Positions 26,516-35,410 of a stretch of DNA of 46,541 nucleotides are shown one piece after another. The stretch's first letter is position 1; the number at the start of each line of letters is the position of its first letter. This DNA is from Anaerolineae bacterium. GTDB taxonomy: Bacteria > Chloroflexota > Anaerolineae > Aggregatilineales > Phototrophicaceae. The position numbers and the translations under genes were made by a program. Below the pieces are notes generated by a model, which saw nothing but the letters and a program-made list of their open reading frames with translations, was not told where the DNA came from and ran no database searches. The stretch lies in the NCBI GenBank assembly GCA_014879665.1, contig JACSRP010000107.1, positions 1 to 46,541 of the forward strand, given 5' to 3'.

Positions 26516-28351
26516 TTGAATGATCGCAAATTATCAATGGCACACGCATCCGAATTTACCACCCATTCGAATATAAAAAGTGATCGGAGAAGCGCGGCGC
26601 GTTTCATCTGGTCGCACGTTCGTCGCCACCCGCTGTACGGCATTCTCATGCTGGTGGGTGCGTTCGCAAACGCTGCGTTTGCAGGGTTGGTGTTCGTTTT
26701 CATCGGTGAAGCATTTAATGCCCTGAATGCTGGCGAAGGCTTAGATGCCATCGTTAAGTTCGGGCTTGCGATTATCGCTTCGCAGGGTTTGCGCGCAGCC
26801 CTACAAATCACCCGCAACTTCTCAGCCGAAATTTTCGCGCAGCGCATCGAGCGCGATGTGCGCGATGAGTTATACGCCAGTTTGCTCGGCAAAAGCATGA
26901 CCTTTCACGACTTGCAGCCCGTGGGCGAAATCATGGCGCGCGTCACCAATGATGTGCGCGAATTAAATTTCATGATGAACCCGGGCTTCAACCTGATCAT
27001 CGGTTCAGGTATGTTCCTGATCGTGCCGCTGTTCTCCTCCTTTGCCCTTTACCCGACCCTCATCATTCCCCCTATCATTTTCCTGATCGCTTACGTGATC
27101 GTGCAGTATTTCTACCTGCGTAACCTGACGCCAATTGCCGAAGATGTGCGCGTTAGCTTCGGTAAAATGAATGCTGACGTAGAAGAAACATTAGAGGGCT
27201 TACAGGTTGTAAAGGGTGCTGGTCAAGAAGCATACGAAGAACGCCATTTCGACAAACTTCTGGATGAGGTGCGTCACAACACCATTCGCCAATACGATAT
27301 GGAAGCGCGCTACCTGCCAATGCTCCTGTTAGGGTTAGTGATGGCCGGTGGTCTTGCCTTAAGCGTCTACCTCTATCTGCAAGGTCAAATTAATATCGGC
27401 ACGCTCGTCGCCTACAGCGGCCAGCTTAGCCTGTTCGGCTTCCCGGTTTTCAGTTCCATGTGGTCATTCTCAAATCTCGCGCTAGGTTATGCCAGCGCCG
27501 GGCGAATCCTTTCGATCATCAATATCGAGACAGATTTAGACCAGAACCTACAGGGGCATACTGGCAAAATCCATGGCAGCATACGTTTTGATCATGTCGA
27601 ATTTGGGTATCATGCAGAAGACAATACCCCCGCCCTGCACGACATCAATTTTGAGGTTTATGCGGGTAAAACAGTCGCCATTGTCGGGCAAACTGGTTCC
27701 GGTAAAAGTACCATCACCAAGCTGATCAATCGTATTTACGATATTGATTCAGGGACAGTCGAAATTGACGGAATCAACGTTAAAGACTGGAATCTTCATT
27801 CCCTGCGCTCTCAGATCAGTGTAATCGAACAGGACATTTACCTCTTCAGCCGCACCATTGCCGAAAATATCCGGTTTGGTAAATCTGACGCAACCCGAGA
27901 GGAAATTATCGAGGCCGCCAAAAAAGCCCAAGCACACGAGTTTATCATGAGCTTTCCTGAAGGTTATGACACCGTAGTTGGGCAGCGTGGCGCTAATCTC
28001 AGCGGTGGTCAACGGCAGCGGTTGGCTCTGGCGCGCGCGTTTGTCACCGATCCGCCTATCCTCGTGCTAGACGACAGCACCAGCGCCATTGACAGCGCCA
28101 CCGAAGATAAAATACAGAAAGCGATCTGGACGGCAGCCGAAGGTCGTACGACACTGCTCATTACGCACCGGCTTTCACAGATTCGCTGGGCAGATCACAT
28201 CATCGTACTGCGGCAGGGGCATGTGGTCGCACAGGGTAATCACGATCAATTAATGGCAAGTTCCTCTGCCTATCGCCGAATCTTCGCGCGCTACGAAGAT
28301 TCAGAGCAAAACCAGCATGACGACAAAATAACAAAGGTGGCACAGAACTAA
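26516..28351 (+). CDS. ABC exporter half-transporter with degenerate ATP site (heterodimer partner 1)
   Basis: A type IV ABC exporter half of 611 aa from TTG 26516; ATG 26537 (604 aa) is equally possible. Six membrane helices precede the ATPase. Walker A is GQTGSGKST (391-399) and the signature LSGGQ (495-499) is canonical, but Walker B reads LVLDDSTSAID: aspartate 520 replaces the catalytic glutamate. It is paired with the following gene, which has the intact glutamate but the LSMGQ signature, exactly the asymmetry of heterodimeric exporters such as TM287/288 and BmrCD. Substrates of such pairs are often drugs, lipids or peptides; this one is unknown. Confidence 0.93.
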   Translation: MNDRKLSMAHASEFTTHSNIKSDRRSAARFIWSHVRRHPLYGILMLVGAFANAAFAGLVFVFIGEAFNALNAGEGLDAIVKFGLAIIASQGLRAALQITRNFSAEIFAQRIERDVRDELYASLLGKSMTFHDLQPVGEIMARVTNDVRELNFMMNPGFNLIIGSGMFLIVPLFSSFALYPTLIIPPIIFLIAYVIVQYFYLRNLTPIAEDVRVSFGKMNADVEETLEGLQVVKGAGQEAYEERHFDKLLDEVRHNTIRQYDMEARYLPMLLLGLVMAGGLALSVYLYLQGQINIGTLVAYSGQLSLFGFPVFSSMWSFSNLALGYASAGRILSIINIETDLDQNLQGHTGKIHGSIRFDHVEFGYHAEDNTPALHDINFEVYAGKTVAIVGQTGSGKSTITKLINRIYDIDSGTVEIDGINVKDWNLHSLRSQISVIEQDIYLFSRTIAENIRFGKSDATREEIIEAAKKAQAHEFIMSFPEGYDTVVGQRGANLSGGQRQRLALARAFVTDPPILVLDDSTSAIDSATEDKIQKAIWTAAEGRTTLLITHRLSQIRWADHIIVLRQGHVVAQGNHDQLMASSSAYRRIFARYEDSEQNQHDDKITKVAQN

Positions 28352-30168
28352 TGTTTGGCGACCTTGCAGCTGATAAATATGACCGCAAATATGGTGACCG
28401 CAAACTTCTCGTAAGACTGTGGCAGTATTTCCGCCCGCGCCAGCGAATGGTACTCGCTATTTCTCTACTAGTGATCGCCGGATCCCTGCTCTTTTCGCTG
28501 TTTCCGATTCTAATAGCACAGACAATTCAAAAGTTAGAAACTGGCGCTCCACAGCAGGATATTGCGCTGCTCATCGGTGCCTTGTTCGCTGCCGGAATTG
28601 GCGATTATGTATTGTTTAATTTCCGGCGGCGGTTAACTGGCCGTGTGGTTGCAAATGTCGTCAACACCATTCGTGAAGATGCGTTTCGCGCGGCCATCAA
28701 CCGGGATCTCGCATTCTATGATGAGAACAAAACCGGAAAGATCGTTAGCCGCATCACCAGCGATACTCAGGAACTAAACTCCGTCATCGTAGCGACCACC
28801 GATATGGTCGGGCAGTTCGTTGAATTTCTAGTCATTTTCGTCGTACTGCTCACGCTCAACTGGCAGCTTACGCTGTTGATGATGTTGTTGATGCCCGTGA
28901 TCATTGGCATTTCGCTTGGCTTTCGCGCTCTAGCCCGCCGCGCAACACGGCAAGGCTCACGGGCGATGGCCGCTGTTAATGACAATATTCAGGAAAGCGT
29001 CACCGGCATCAGCGTTGCGAAGAATTTCCGTCAGGAAGCGATGATCTACGCGGAATTTACTGGCGTCAATAATCAATCGTACCGTATTAATCTGGTGCGC
29101 GGTTTCGTGCTGGCGTTAGTATTCCCTTCGCTCAATTTCGCAGCTGGCTTCGCGTTTGCAGGTATCCTTTATGCAGGCGCGGTATTGGTGCTCAACGGCA
29201 CACTCGTCCTCGGCGAATGGTTTTTATTCATTCAGGGCGTTGATCGCTTCCTCTGGCCGTTCATAAACTTATCTGGCTATCTCACTCAAATTCAACAGGG
29301 TTTAAGTGCAGCCGAGCGAATTTTCGCCCTGATTGATGCCGAAAATACTGTTAATCAAATCAAGTCGCTCCCTGTGCCGCCCCTTTCCGGGGACATTCAA
29401 TTTAAGAATGTCACGTTCGCCTACAAGACGGGCGAAGTGGTGATGAATAGTTTTGACCTGCATATCAAGCCCGGTGAAAGCGTTGCCTTCGTGGGGCATA
29501 CCGGCGCCGGAAAAAGCACTATCGCCAAGCTGATTTCACGATTCTATGAATTTCAAGAAGGCGAAATTCTGATAGACGGTCATGATATTCGCACACTCGA
29601 CATTCATGAATATCGCCGTCAGTTGGGTCTCGTGCCACAGCAGCCGTTCCTCTTTAGCGGCACGGTGATGGATAACATCCGTTATGCTCGCCCGGATGCG
29701 CCGGACGCCGAGATCGAGGAATTAGCTCAGACTATCGGTAATGGTGAGTGGATGGACTCGCTCCCTAATGGCCTATTCAGCGAAGTTGGCGAACGTGGCG
29801 CTCGTCTCAGTATGGGGCAGCGTCAACTCGTCAGTTTGATGCGCGTGCTGGTACAAAAACCGGTCATCTTTGTGCTGGACGAAGCCACCGCCAGCATTGA
29901 CCCCTTCACCGAAGCCCAGATTCAAGAGGCGTTGGATTTAATCCTTGCGCGTTCAACCTCAATCTTGATCGCGCATCGTTTAAGCACGGTGCGCAGCGCA
30001 GATCGCATCATCGTGATCGATCACGGGCAAATTACCGAAGAAGGCAGCCACGAGTCGCTGCTAGAGCAAGGCGGGCATTACGCCGAGCTATACAACACCT
30101 ATTTCCGCCATCAATCGCTGGATTACATCGAAAATGCCAAAACTACGCTGAGCGCCGAGCCAGCATAG
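28351..30168 (+). CDS. ABC exporter half-transporter with intact catalytic site (heterodimer partner 2)
   Basis: A 605-aa half exporter. Its ATG overlaps the stop of partner 1 (TAATG), giving coupled translation and equal amounts. Six membrane helices are followed by an ATPase with Walker A GHTGAGKST (382-390), the altered signature LSMGQ (486-490) and Walker B FVLDEATASID with catalytic Glu511. The heterodimer therefore has one consensus ATP site (Walker motifs of this subunit with the canonical signature of partner 1) and one degenerate site. The stop codon lies inside a strong palindrome that probably ends transcription. Confidence 0.93.
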   Translation: MFGDLAADKYDRKYGDRKLLVRLWQYFRPRQRMVLAISLLVIAGSLLFSLFPILIAQTIQKLETGAPQQDIALLIGALFAAGIGDYVLFNFRRRLTGRVVANVVNTIREDAFRAAINRDLAFYDENKTGKIVSRITSDTQELNSVIVATTDMVGQFVEFLVIFVVLLTLNWQLTLLMMLLMPVIIGISLGFRALARRATRQGSRAMAAVNDNIQESVTGISVAKNFRQEAMIYAEFTGVNNQSYRINLVRGFVLALVFPSLNFAAGFAFAGILYAGAVLVLNGTLVLGEWFLFIQGVDRFLWPFINLSGYLTQIQQGLSAAERIFALIDAENTVNQIKSLPVPPLSGDIQFKNVTFAYKTGEVVMNSFDLHIKPGESVAFVGHTGAGKSTIAKLISRFYEFQEGEILIDGHDIRTLDIHEYRRQLGLVPQQPFLFSGTVMDNIRYARPDAPDAEIEELAQTIGNGEWMDSLPNGLFSEVGERGARLSMGQRQLVSLMRVLVQKPVIFVLDEATASIDPFTEAQIQEALDLILARSTSILIAHRLSTVRSADRIIVIDHGQITEEGSHESLLEQGGHYAELYNTYFRHQSLDYIENAKTTLSAEPA

Positions 30169-30195
30169 GGGCGACCTGCTAGGTCGCCCCTATGC
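30163..30195. repeat. 33-base palindrome with TAGGGGCG core after the ABC exporter
   Basis: A perfect 15-bp inverted repeat (30163-30177 with 30181-30195) around a three-base loop. It contains the stop codon of the upstream ABC gene, has no T-run, and shares the TAGGGGCG edge with a second palindrome at 34163-34200. It may be a dispersed REP-like element acting as a terminator for the convergent exporter and thiolase genes. Confidence 0.75.
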
Positions 30196-30284
30196 AAATT
30201 GCCCACTCGCCCGCAAAAAGCGCGTCTACCGCGCCCCAAAATATAAATTTACCTGGATATTTTCCCGCTCAGGCGTCAACCAGC

Positions 30285-31499
30285 TTAACCCTCAAGTTCT
30301 ACGGCCATTGCCACTGCTTCGCCGCCGCCAAGACACAACGCTGCAATACCACGCTTCAAGCCGCGATCTTGTAACGCATAAATGAGCGTGGTTAACACAC
30401 GGGTTCCGCTGGCGCCCAAAGGATGCCCCAGTGCAATCGCGCCGCCGTTAACATTCAGCTTTTCTAGCGGCAGGTCATAACCATCACGTTTTAAGCCTTT
30501 AAGATCAGCCAGCACTTGCGCGGCGAATGCCTCATTGATCTCGAACAGGTCAACATCATTCATTGTCCAGCCTGCCCGTTCAAGCGCCACTGGAATCGCC
30601 TTGACCGGCGCATAGAAAATCCATGAAGGCCCCACCGCCGCCTGCCCATATGCCACAACGCGCGCAATCGGCGCATGGCCTTGTCTATCAGCATATGCCC
30701 TGCTAGAAACAATTGCCGCTGCTGCGCCATCGTTAAGTCCCGGCGCATTCCCCGCCGTCACCCTGCCGCCGCTTGTGAACGCGCCCGGCAGTTTTGCTAA
30801 CGCCTCTAACGTGGTATCTGCGCGAATCGGCTCATCAGCCTGAATGACCACATCCCCCTTTTTCGCAGGGATAACCACTGGCGCAATTTCAGCGCCGAAT
30901 TGACCGGAAGCCGTAGCCGCCGCCGCTTTTTGATGACTGCTCAGCGCAAAACTGTCCATCTCTTCACGGGAAATCTCTAATTGCTCGCCGATAAATTCAG
31001 CGGCGCTGCCCATCGCCCAATCACAAAAGCTGCACCATAAGCCATCGGCTTGCAGCGAATCCCGAAGCTGAACATGGCCGTATTTATGCCCTTGCCGGTG
31101 GGTATCATCCAGATAGGGCGCGCGGCTCATACTTTCAGCGCCCCCCGCTAAATACAGCTCACCATCGCCCGATTTAATCGCATTAGCAGCAATCATCACG
31201 GCCTTTAGGCCGCTGCCACACACCTTATTCACGGTCATGCCGCCAACACTATCCGGAATGCCTGCGCCAATACTCACCTGTCGGGGAAGCGCCTGTCCGG
31301 TTCCCGCGCTGACCACATTGCCCAGAATTACTTCTTGAATATGTGCTGAATTCACCCCGCTCCGTTCAACGGCGGCCTTTACGGCGACCTGCCCCAGTTG
31401 GGCTGCCGTAAGCGAAGACAGCGCACCTAGTAGGCGTCCTGTCGGCGTGCGCGCAGCACCAAGAATTACAACATCGTTTGCTTGTCTTTCGCGTACCAT
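30285..31499 (-). CDS. acetyl-CoA C-acyltransferase (thiolase)
   Basis: A protein of 404 aa from ATG 31499, with AGGA nine bases before; it lies 11 bp after the HIT gene. Thiolases join two acetyl-CoA or cleave 3-ketoacyl-CoA. The nucleophile is Cys94 in [16 protein letters not shown], the active-site His359 in GHPLGASG, and Cys389 in CLGGGEAV complete the catalytic set. The length and motifs fit the acetoacetyl-CoA thiolase (AtoB/PhaA) group. One difference from the usual ending is CLGGGEA in place of CIGGGQG. Biosynthetic and degradative use cannot be separated from the sequence. Confidence 0.95.
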   Translation of the reverse strand: MVRERQANDVVILGAARTPTGRLLGALSSLTAAQLGQVAVKAAVERSGVNSAHIQEVILGNVVSAGTGQALPRQVSIGAGIPDSVGGMTVNKVCGSGLKAVMIAANAIKSGDGELYLAGGAESMSRAPYLDDTHRQGHKYGHVQLRDSLQADGLWCSFCDWAMGSAAEFIGEQLEISREEMDSFALSSHQKAAAATASGQFGAEIAPVVIPAKKGDVVIQADEPIRADTTLEALAKLPGAFTSGGRVTAGNAPGLNDGAAAAIVSSRAYADRQGHAPIARVVAYGQAAVGPSWIFYAPVKAIPVALERAGWTMNDVDLFEINEAFAAQVLADLKGLKRDGYDLPLEKLNVNGGAIALGHPLGASGTRVLTTLIYALQDRGLKRGIAALCLGGGEAVAMAVELEG

Positions 31500-31510
31500 T
31501 ACTCTTATTC

Positions 31511-31999
31511 CTACCCGGAAATATTCCAACGTTCATGAAGTTCGCGCCACGTGTTCTCCAACGTATCCGGAATCACACGCGTTTCACTGACAACCGTCAT
31601 GAAATTTGCATCGCCATTCCAGCGAGGCACCAAATGCAAGTGAAAATGTTCAGCAATTCCAGCACCCGCGGCCTGACCAATATTTGCACCCACATTAAAC
31701 GCCGCCGGATTATAAAGCTCACGAAGCATAGCCAGCATCCGGTTTGCCGTAAGCATCAGGTCAAGCAGCGCTGATTCGGCCAACTGCTCTTGGGATGAAA
31801 CATGGTCATAGGGCACAACCATGACGTGACCATTATTGTATGGAAAGAGGTTCATAATGACGTAAACGTATTGAGACCTTCCGACGATCAAACTCTCGGA
31901 ATCATCCCTATCAGGCGCGCTGCAAAATATGCAGCCTGATTCCGGTTTCTTCTCGCCGCGTATATAGGCCATTCGCCACGGGGTATACAGATGATCCAT
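31511..31999 (-). CDS. HIT-family protein, Ap4A phosphorylase-like
   Basis: A protein of 162 aa from ATG 31999; a GTG six codons upstream has weaker context. The N-terminus LYTPWRMAYI with a CIFC cysteine pair (near residue 23-26) is the signature of the actinobacterial-type HIT proteins that act as diadenosine tetraphosphate phosphorylases. NLFPYNNGHVMVVP and the histidine triad HFHLHLVPRW carry the catalytic His. It probably cleaves a dinucleoside polyphosphate or another nucleoside phosphate ester. It is co-transcribed with the thiolase and is divergent from birA. Confidence 0.92.
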   Translation of the reverse strand: MDHLYTPWRMAYIRGEKKPESGCIFCSAPDRDDSESLIVGRSQYVYVIMNLFPYNNGHVMVVPYDHVSSQEQLAESALLDLMLTANRMLAMLRELYNPAAFNVGANIGQAAGAGIAEHFHLHLVPRWNGDANFMTVVSETRVIPDTLENTWRELHERWNISG

Positions 32000-32075
32000 G
32001 ATCAGCAAGTTCAACACAGGGCATTATGCGGCGATTATACGAAGGCCGCCCGCCGAATACAATCCGAATACAGCG

Positions 32076-32084
32076 TGATACAAT
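32076..32084 (+). promoter_or_regulatory. extended -10 promoter of birA
   Basis: TGA followed by TACAAT (32079-32084) matches an extended -10 element; it would start transcription near 32091, about ten bases before ATG 32101. There is no clear -35, as expected of extended -10 promoters. It argues against a birA start at 32026. Confidence 0.45.
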
Positions 32085-32100
32085 GTCCCCCTCTATAGAG

Positions 32101-32865
32101 ATGAGTACCCAAATGGATTACAGCCACGCACACCTAGAAACTATCGCCGCCACAAGGCCGCTGCGCTATTTTGAACAGATAGCAAGCACCAACGGTCTTG
32201 CATTGGAGTGGATTCACGAAGGTACCGAGGCTGGCTCGGTGGTACTCACAAATGAGCAGTTTTCCGGGCGTGGCAGATTAGGCCGGCGATGGTTTGCGCC
32301 CGCGGGAACAGCGCTGCTGTTCACCTACATCTATTCGCCTCCAAATGAGTTTGCCATTCGTTCAGCAATGTTAGGCGCGTTAGCCGTTGCCGAAACCTGT
32401 ACGATGCTGGGCGTTCCAGATATTGGCATCAAATATCCGAACGATGTACAAAGCAATGGCTTGAAATTGAGTGGAATCCTCGCCGAAGCAGCGACATCGG
32501 CAAACAAAATATCGGTTGCGCTGGGCATCGGCTTGAATGTTCGCGTTGATTTCTCTACCACGCCCTTTGAATACACCGCCGCCAGCTTGGAACAGCTGTT
32601 AAATCGCCCCTTGGATCGCCTTGGTCTGCTTTCGGCGCTGCTGGATCGCCTGGACTACTGGCGAGATCGTATCGCCTCAGATCTGCTGTTTGAGTCTTGG
32701 AAAGACTATCTGAACATGCTCGGAAAGCCCGTTGAAATCAATACCGGTGGGGGCAGCGTCTCTGGCATTGCTCAAGACGTTTTACCGTCGGGCGCGCTGA
32801 TACTGGAACGCACTGACGGAAAACAGCAGCAGGTGATGGCGGGCGATCTAGTGGTTTACAGGTAA
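32101..32865 (+). CDS. birA: biotin--[acetyl-CoA-carboxylase] ligase (class I)
   Basis: About 254 aa from ATG 32101 (ATG 32113 also possible). The protein activates biotin with ATP and attaches it to a lysine of biotin carboxyl carrier proteins. Motifs: IASTNG with the early Ser-Thr-Asn, the biotinyl-AMP loop GRGRLGRRWFAP, IKYPNDVQSNGLKLSGIL and GIGLNV. The usual BirA winged-helix DNA-binding domain is missing, so it is a monofunctional ligase and not a repressor. A short SH3-like C-terminal domain (VSGIAQDVLPSGALIL) is present. A carboxyltransferase that would need biotin lies at 12.8-14.4 kb. Confidence 0.95.
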   Translation: MSTQMDYSHAHLETIAATRPLRYFEQIASTNGLALEWIHEGTEAGSVVLTNEQFSGRGRLGRRWFAPAGTALLFTYIYSPPNEFAIRSAMLGALAVAETCTMLGVPDIGIKYPNDVQSNGLKLSGILAEAATSANKISVALGIGLNVRVDFSTTPFEYTAASLEQLLNRPLDRLGLLSALLDRLDYWRDRIASDLLFESWKDYLNMLGKPVEINTGGGSVSGIAQDVLPSGALILERTDGKQQQVMAGDLVVYR

Positions 32866-32870
32866 TCACA

Positions 32871-34115
32871 ATGGGATTACAGGTTGATTGGGAAGTTGAA
32901 GCCGAACGCGAACGAGTGACCATTTCCGGGGAAGACCCGGAAGTAAAACGTGCGCGCCGCCGGGCAACGGTTCGCTTTTTTCTCGTATTATTCGGCTTTC
33001 TAGCCGTCATCGCGCTGATCATCGGCGCAATTGCCGTGCGCTGGCGTTATGTTACGTGGCAGGACGAACAGGCGCTGCGCGATACGATTGCCAGCGAAGT
33101 AACGGCGCTGCGTATCGGTGATCGCGCCCTTTTCCTTGAATTGCAGCGCAGTGCCTCAGAAGACTGGGCAATTACCCAGTCATCCGTCTGGGATCAATAT
33201 CAGCAGCTTAAGCAGACGCAAGAGGTCAATTTCACCGGGCGCGTTGTGGATATGACGATTGATGATCAGCGCGCGCGTATCCTGATTGAGGAGCTGATCA
33301 ACGGCGCGCCTTACGGGCGGGTATGGTTCTATTGGCGTTATGAAGACGGCTGGCATCACGTGCCGCCGGATTACACGTTCTGGGGGCAGCGGCGAACTCT
33401 CACCTCGAATGGGCTGACTGTCGAATATCAGTCGTTTGATCAAACTGTCGCTGCTTCTATCGCAAATGTTGTAGACGGGTGGTTGCATACCAGTTGTGTA
33501 ATTGATTGCGTTGAATCACTGATTATTGAAATCGTGCCAGCCCCTGACTTAACCACCAATTGGGCAGAAAATGATACAGCACGAATAGTCTTTTCCTCGC
33601 CCTATGTCCGTGAAGCCCGTTTGGATTTGCCATTTAATCCGGTGGCGCAGCTCGAAATCGCCAACCTGCTAGCCCGTAGAGTAGTAGAGAATGCGAACGG
33701 GCAGAGTTTTGACCCGAACAGTGAGGCAGAGTTCTTAAAACGTGCTGCTGCCGCATGGCTGGTCGGGCGCTACCTGAACGTTTCCAGCGGCGCGCATATG
33801 CTGGATAGTTTCGCGCAAATTTACGGCGATGAAGCCGTTGGCACATTAGTTCGGTCGCTTACCCCCGAAAGCGGGATCAGCCGGTTGTTGACAATAGCAA
33901 ATACCGACTCTCTCGCAAACCTTCCACTAGATTGGCGTGACTATCTCACATGGAAGCTGAATCAAGAAGGATTCGCCGTACAGGTGAACAGCATTGAATC
34001 CACTCAGGATGCCGCTGGAAATCCGCTGCTTATTGCCAGCGCGCAAAATTCTACTGGCAGCGCAATTTCGGCCACTTTCGCCCTGATCAACGGGCAGTGG
34101 CAGCGCACGGGGTGA
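32871..34115 (+). CDS. single-pass membrane protein with large extracellular region
   Basis: A protein of 414 aa, five bases after birA and probably co-transcribed. An acidic-basic cytoplasmic stretch (1-33) is followed by one transmembrane helix (about 34-58) and a large outer region. The outer region begins with a helix pair and a SnoaL/NTF2-like looking alpha+beta segment around GRVVDMTIDDQRARIL and VWFYWRYEDGWHHVPP. The later helical part (about 260-370) has a layout reminiscent of membrane-anchored peptidase-MA-like proteins, but no HEXXH is visible. I do not recognise a function. Confidence 0.7.
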   Translation: MGLQVDWEVEAERERVTISGEDPEVKRARRRATVRFFLVLFGFLAVIALIIGAIAVRWRYVTWQDEQALRDTIASEVTALRIGDRALFLELQRSASEDWAITQSSVWDQYQQLKQTQEVNFTGRVVDMTIDDQRARILIEELINGAPYGRVWFYWRYEDGWHHVPPDYTFWGQRRTLTSNGLTVEYQSFDQTVAASIANVVDGWLHTSCVIDCVESLIIEIVPAPDLTTNWAENDTARIVFSSPYVREARLDLPFNPVAQLEIANLLARRVVENANGQSFDPNSEAEFLKRAAAAWLVGRYLNVSSGAHMLDSFAQIYGDEAVGTLVRSLTPESGISRLLTIANTDSLANLPLDWRDYLTWKLNQEGFAVQVNSIESTQDAAGNPLLIASAQNSTGSAISATFALINGQWQRTG

Positions 34116-34162
34116 CAGTAATTCACGAGCTAAAGCACTCACCTTGAATATCTGCGTTAGGA

Positions 34163-34200
34163 ATTTTATAGGGGCGCAGCGCGCTGTGCTCCTATAAAAT
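34163..34200. repeat. 38-base palindrome with TAGGGGCG core
   Basis: Two 19-base arms (34163-34181 and 34182-34200) form a near-perfect inverted repeat; the two mismatches are G-U pairs on the + strand transcript. It lies 47 bases after the stop of the 414-aa gene and could act as its terminator. It shares the TAGGGGCG edge with 30163-30195. Confidence 0.7.
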
Positions 34201-34301
34201 GCTCCTGAGGGAGGCCGATCGTGGCGAAGTTGAATATGCTGCACATCTGAAACTGGCGTTATACTATTCGCTAGAACAATGTTGTAGGGGGATTTTTCAA
34301 C

Positions 34302-34514
34302 ATGTTAGACGATCTGCGACGCAGCACAGAATCGGGCTTTGACGATCAGGAGTCAGGCGAAGCCAGTTTCACCATGCCCGATTCCACGCGGCCTGAGCGT
34401 AAAATTCTAGGCATGACCGCAGTTGAGCGTATGTTTCTAGCGCTGTTTCTATTCATGAATGTGCTAATTTTAGGGTTGGCGCTACTGCTGGCAACCGGGC
34501 GCATCGTACTCTAA
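34302..34514 (+). CDS. small membrane protein (70 aa)
   Basis: Starts at ATG 34302 after AGGGGGA. The first ~40 residues are polar, with several Ser, Glu and Pro, and the last ~30 form one hydrophobic helix (MFLALFLFMNVLILGLALLL), so it is probably a C-tail or signal-anchored membrane protein. A TATACT -10-like box at 34260-34265 is well placed for its own promoter. It converges on xdhC with 27 bp between stops. Function unknown. Confidence 0.6.
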   Translation: MLDDLRRSTESGFDDQESGEASFTMPDSTRPERKILGMTAVERMFLALFLFMNVLILGLALLLATGRIVL

Positions 34515-34541
34515 ATCAGAAACATCATTGCCGCTCACCAC

Positions 34542-35369
34542 TTATTCCGATTCGCCCTCTTCGTCTAGCCATTGCATGGGCTGGCCGCTGCCACCGCGCC
34601 GTAACATGATGATTTGTGCCATAATACTTATGGCAATTTCGCGCGGTGTCTCTGCCTGTAGTTCTAAGCCTATTGGCGAATAAACACGCCTTAAAGCCTC
34701 ATCATCAAGCATACGCTCAGCTTTTAGCGCCTTCGCAGTTAACGTCCACCGGCGGCGACTGCCTATCAAGCCGATATATGCCGCTTCGGTTGCCAGCAAT
34801 GCCGGAATCAGCGGCAAATCAACGGGCATGCCCCGCGTGACTGCTGCAACATAGGTGTTTCTATCAATCCGCGCTTGATCTATAACGTCTGCCGGTTTAC
34901 AGACCACGTATTCATCCATATCCGGCAGGTAGCCAGGGTTGCAATAGGCCTCACGATCATCGCATATTGCCACATAAAACCCCATCCATCGAGCAAGTTC
35001 AGCCAGCGCCTTACCCACATGCCCCATTCCAATAACCAGAATGCGCGGCACCGCAATCAACGGTTCAATGAATACCTGCACCGTACCGCCACAAACGCCG
35101 GGATCGCCCGCCTGAATATCGTTCAGTGTATAGCTGCGAGTGCGAGGTGTTCCCTCACGCATGGAAAGGATCGCTTCTTTGATGACCAGCGCCTCCATCG
35201 CCCCGCCCCCAACAGTGCCTACGATGCTGCCATCCTCGCGCACCAGCATCTTGCTCCCCGCATGGCGTGGAACTGATCCCTGTGCTTCAACCACCGTCGC
35301 CAGCGCAGCCGGAAGTTCCTGTGATTGCGCTTCTAGCGCAGCCTGCAGCACCGCAAGTGTGTCATCCAT
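34542..35369 (-). CDS. xdhC: XdhC/CoxI-family molybdenum hydroxylase maturation protein
   Basis: A protein of 275 aa. The N-terminal XdhC/CoxI domain has ATVVEAQGSVPRHAGSKM and TVGGGAMEA, followed by a GVCGGTVQVF strand. The C-terminal Rossmann domain starts RILVIGMGHVGKALA and contains YIGLIGSRRR, with SPIGLELQAETPREIAISI near the end. XdhC binds and inserts the sulfurated molybdenum cofactor into xanthine-dehydrogenase-type enzymes. The client enzyme is probably the one at 3.4-9.3 kb, some 25 kb away on the same strand. Confidence 0.93.
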   Translation of the reverse strand: MDDTLAVLQAALEAQSQELPAALATVVEAQGSVPRHAGSKMLVREDGSIVGTVGGGAMEALVIKEAILSMREGTPRTRSYTLNDIQAGDPGVCGGTVQVFIEPLIAVPRILVIGMGHVGKALAELARWMGFYVAICDDREAYCNPGYLPDMDEYVVCKPADVIDQARIDRNTYVAAVTRGMPVDLPLIPALLATEAAYIGLIGSRRRWTLTAKALKAERMLDDEALRRVYSPIGLELQAETPREIAISIMAQIIMLRRGGSGQPMQWLDEEGESE

Positions 35370-35410
35370 TGAGACTTTATATCCTTTATATAGCTCAGTC
35401 CTTGCTGGCT

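Noticed and set aside
32871..34115. Zinc metallopeptidase
   Set aside because: No HEXXH or equivalent metal motif is present.
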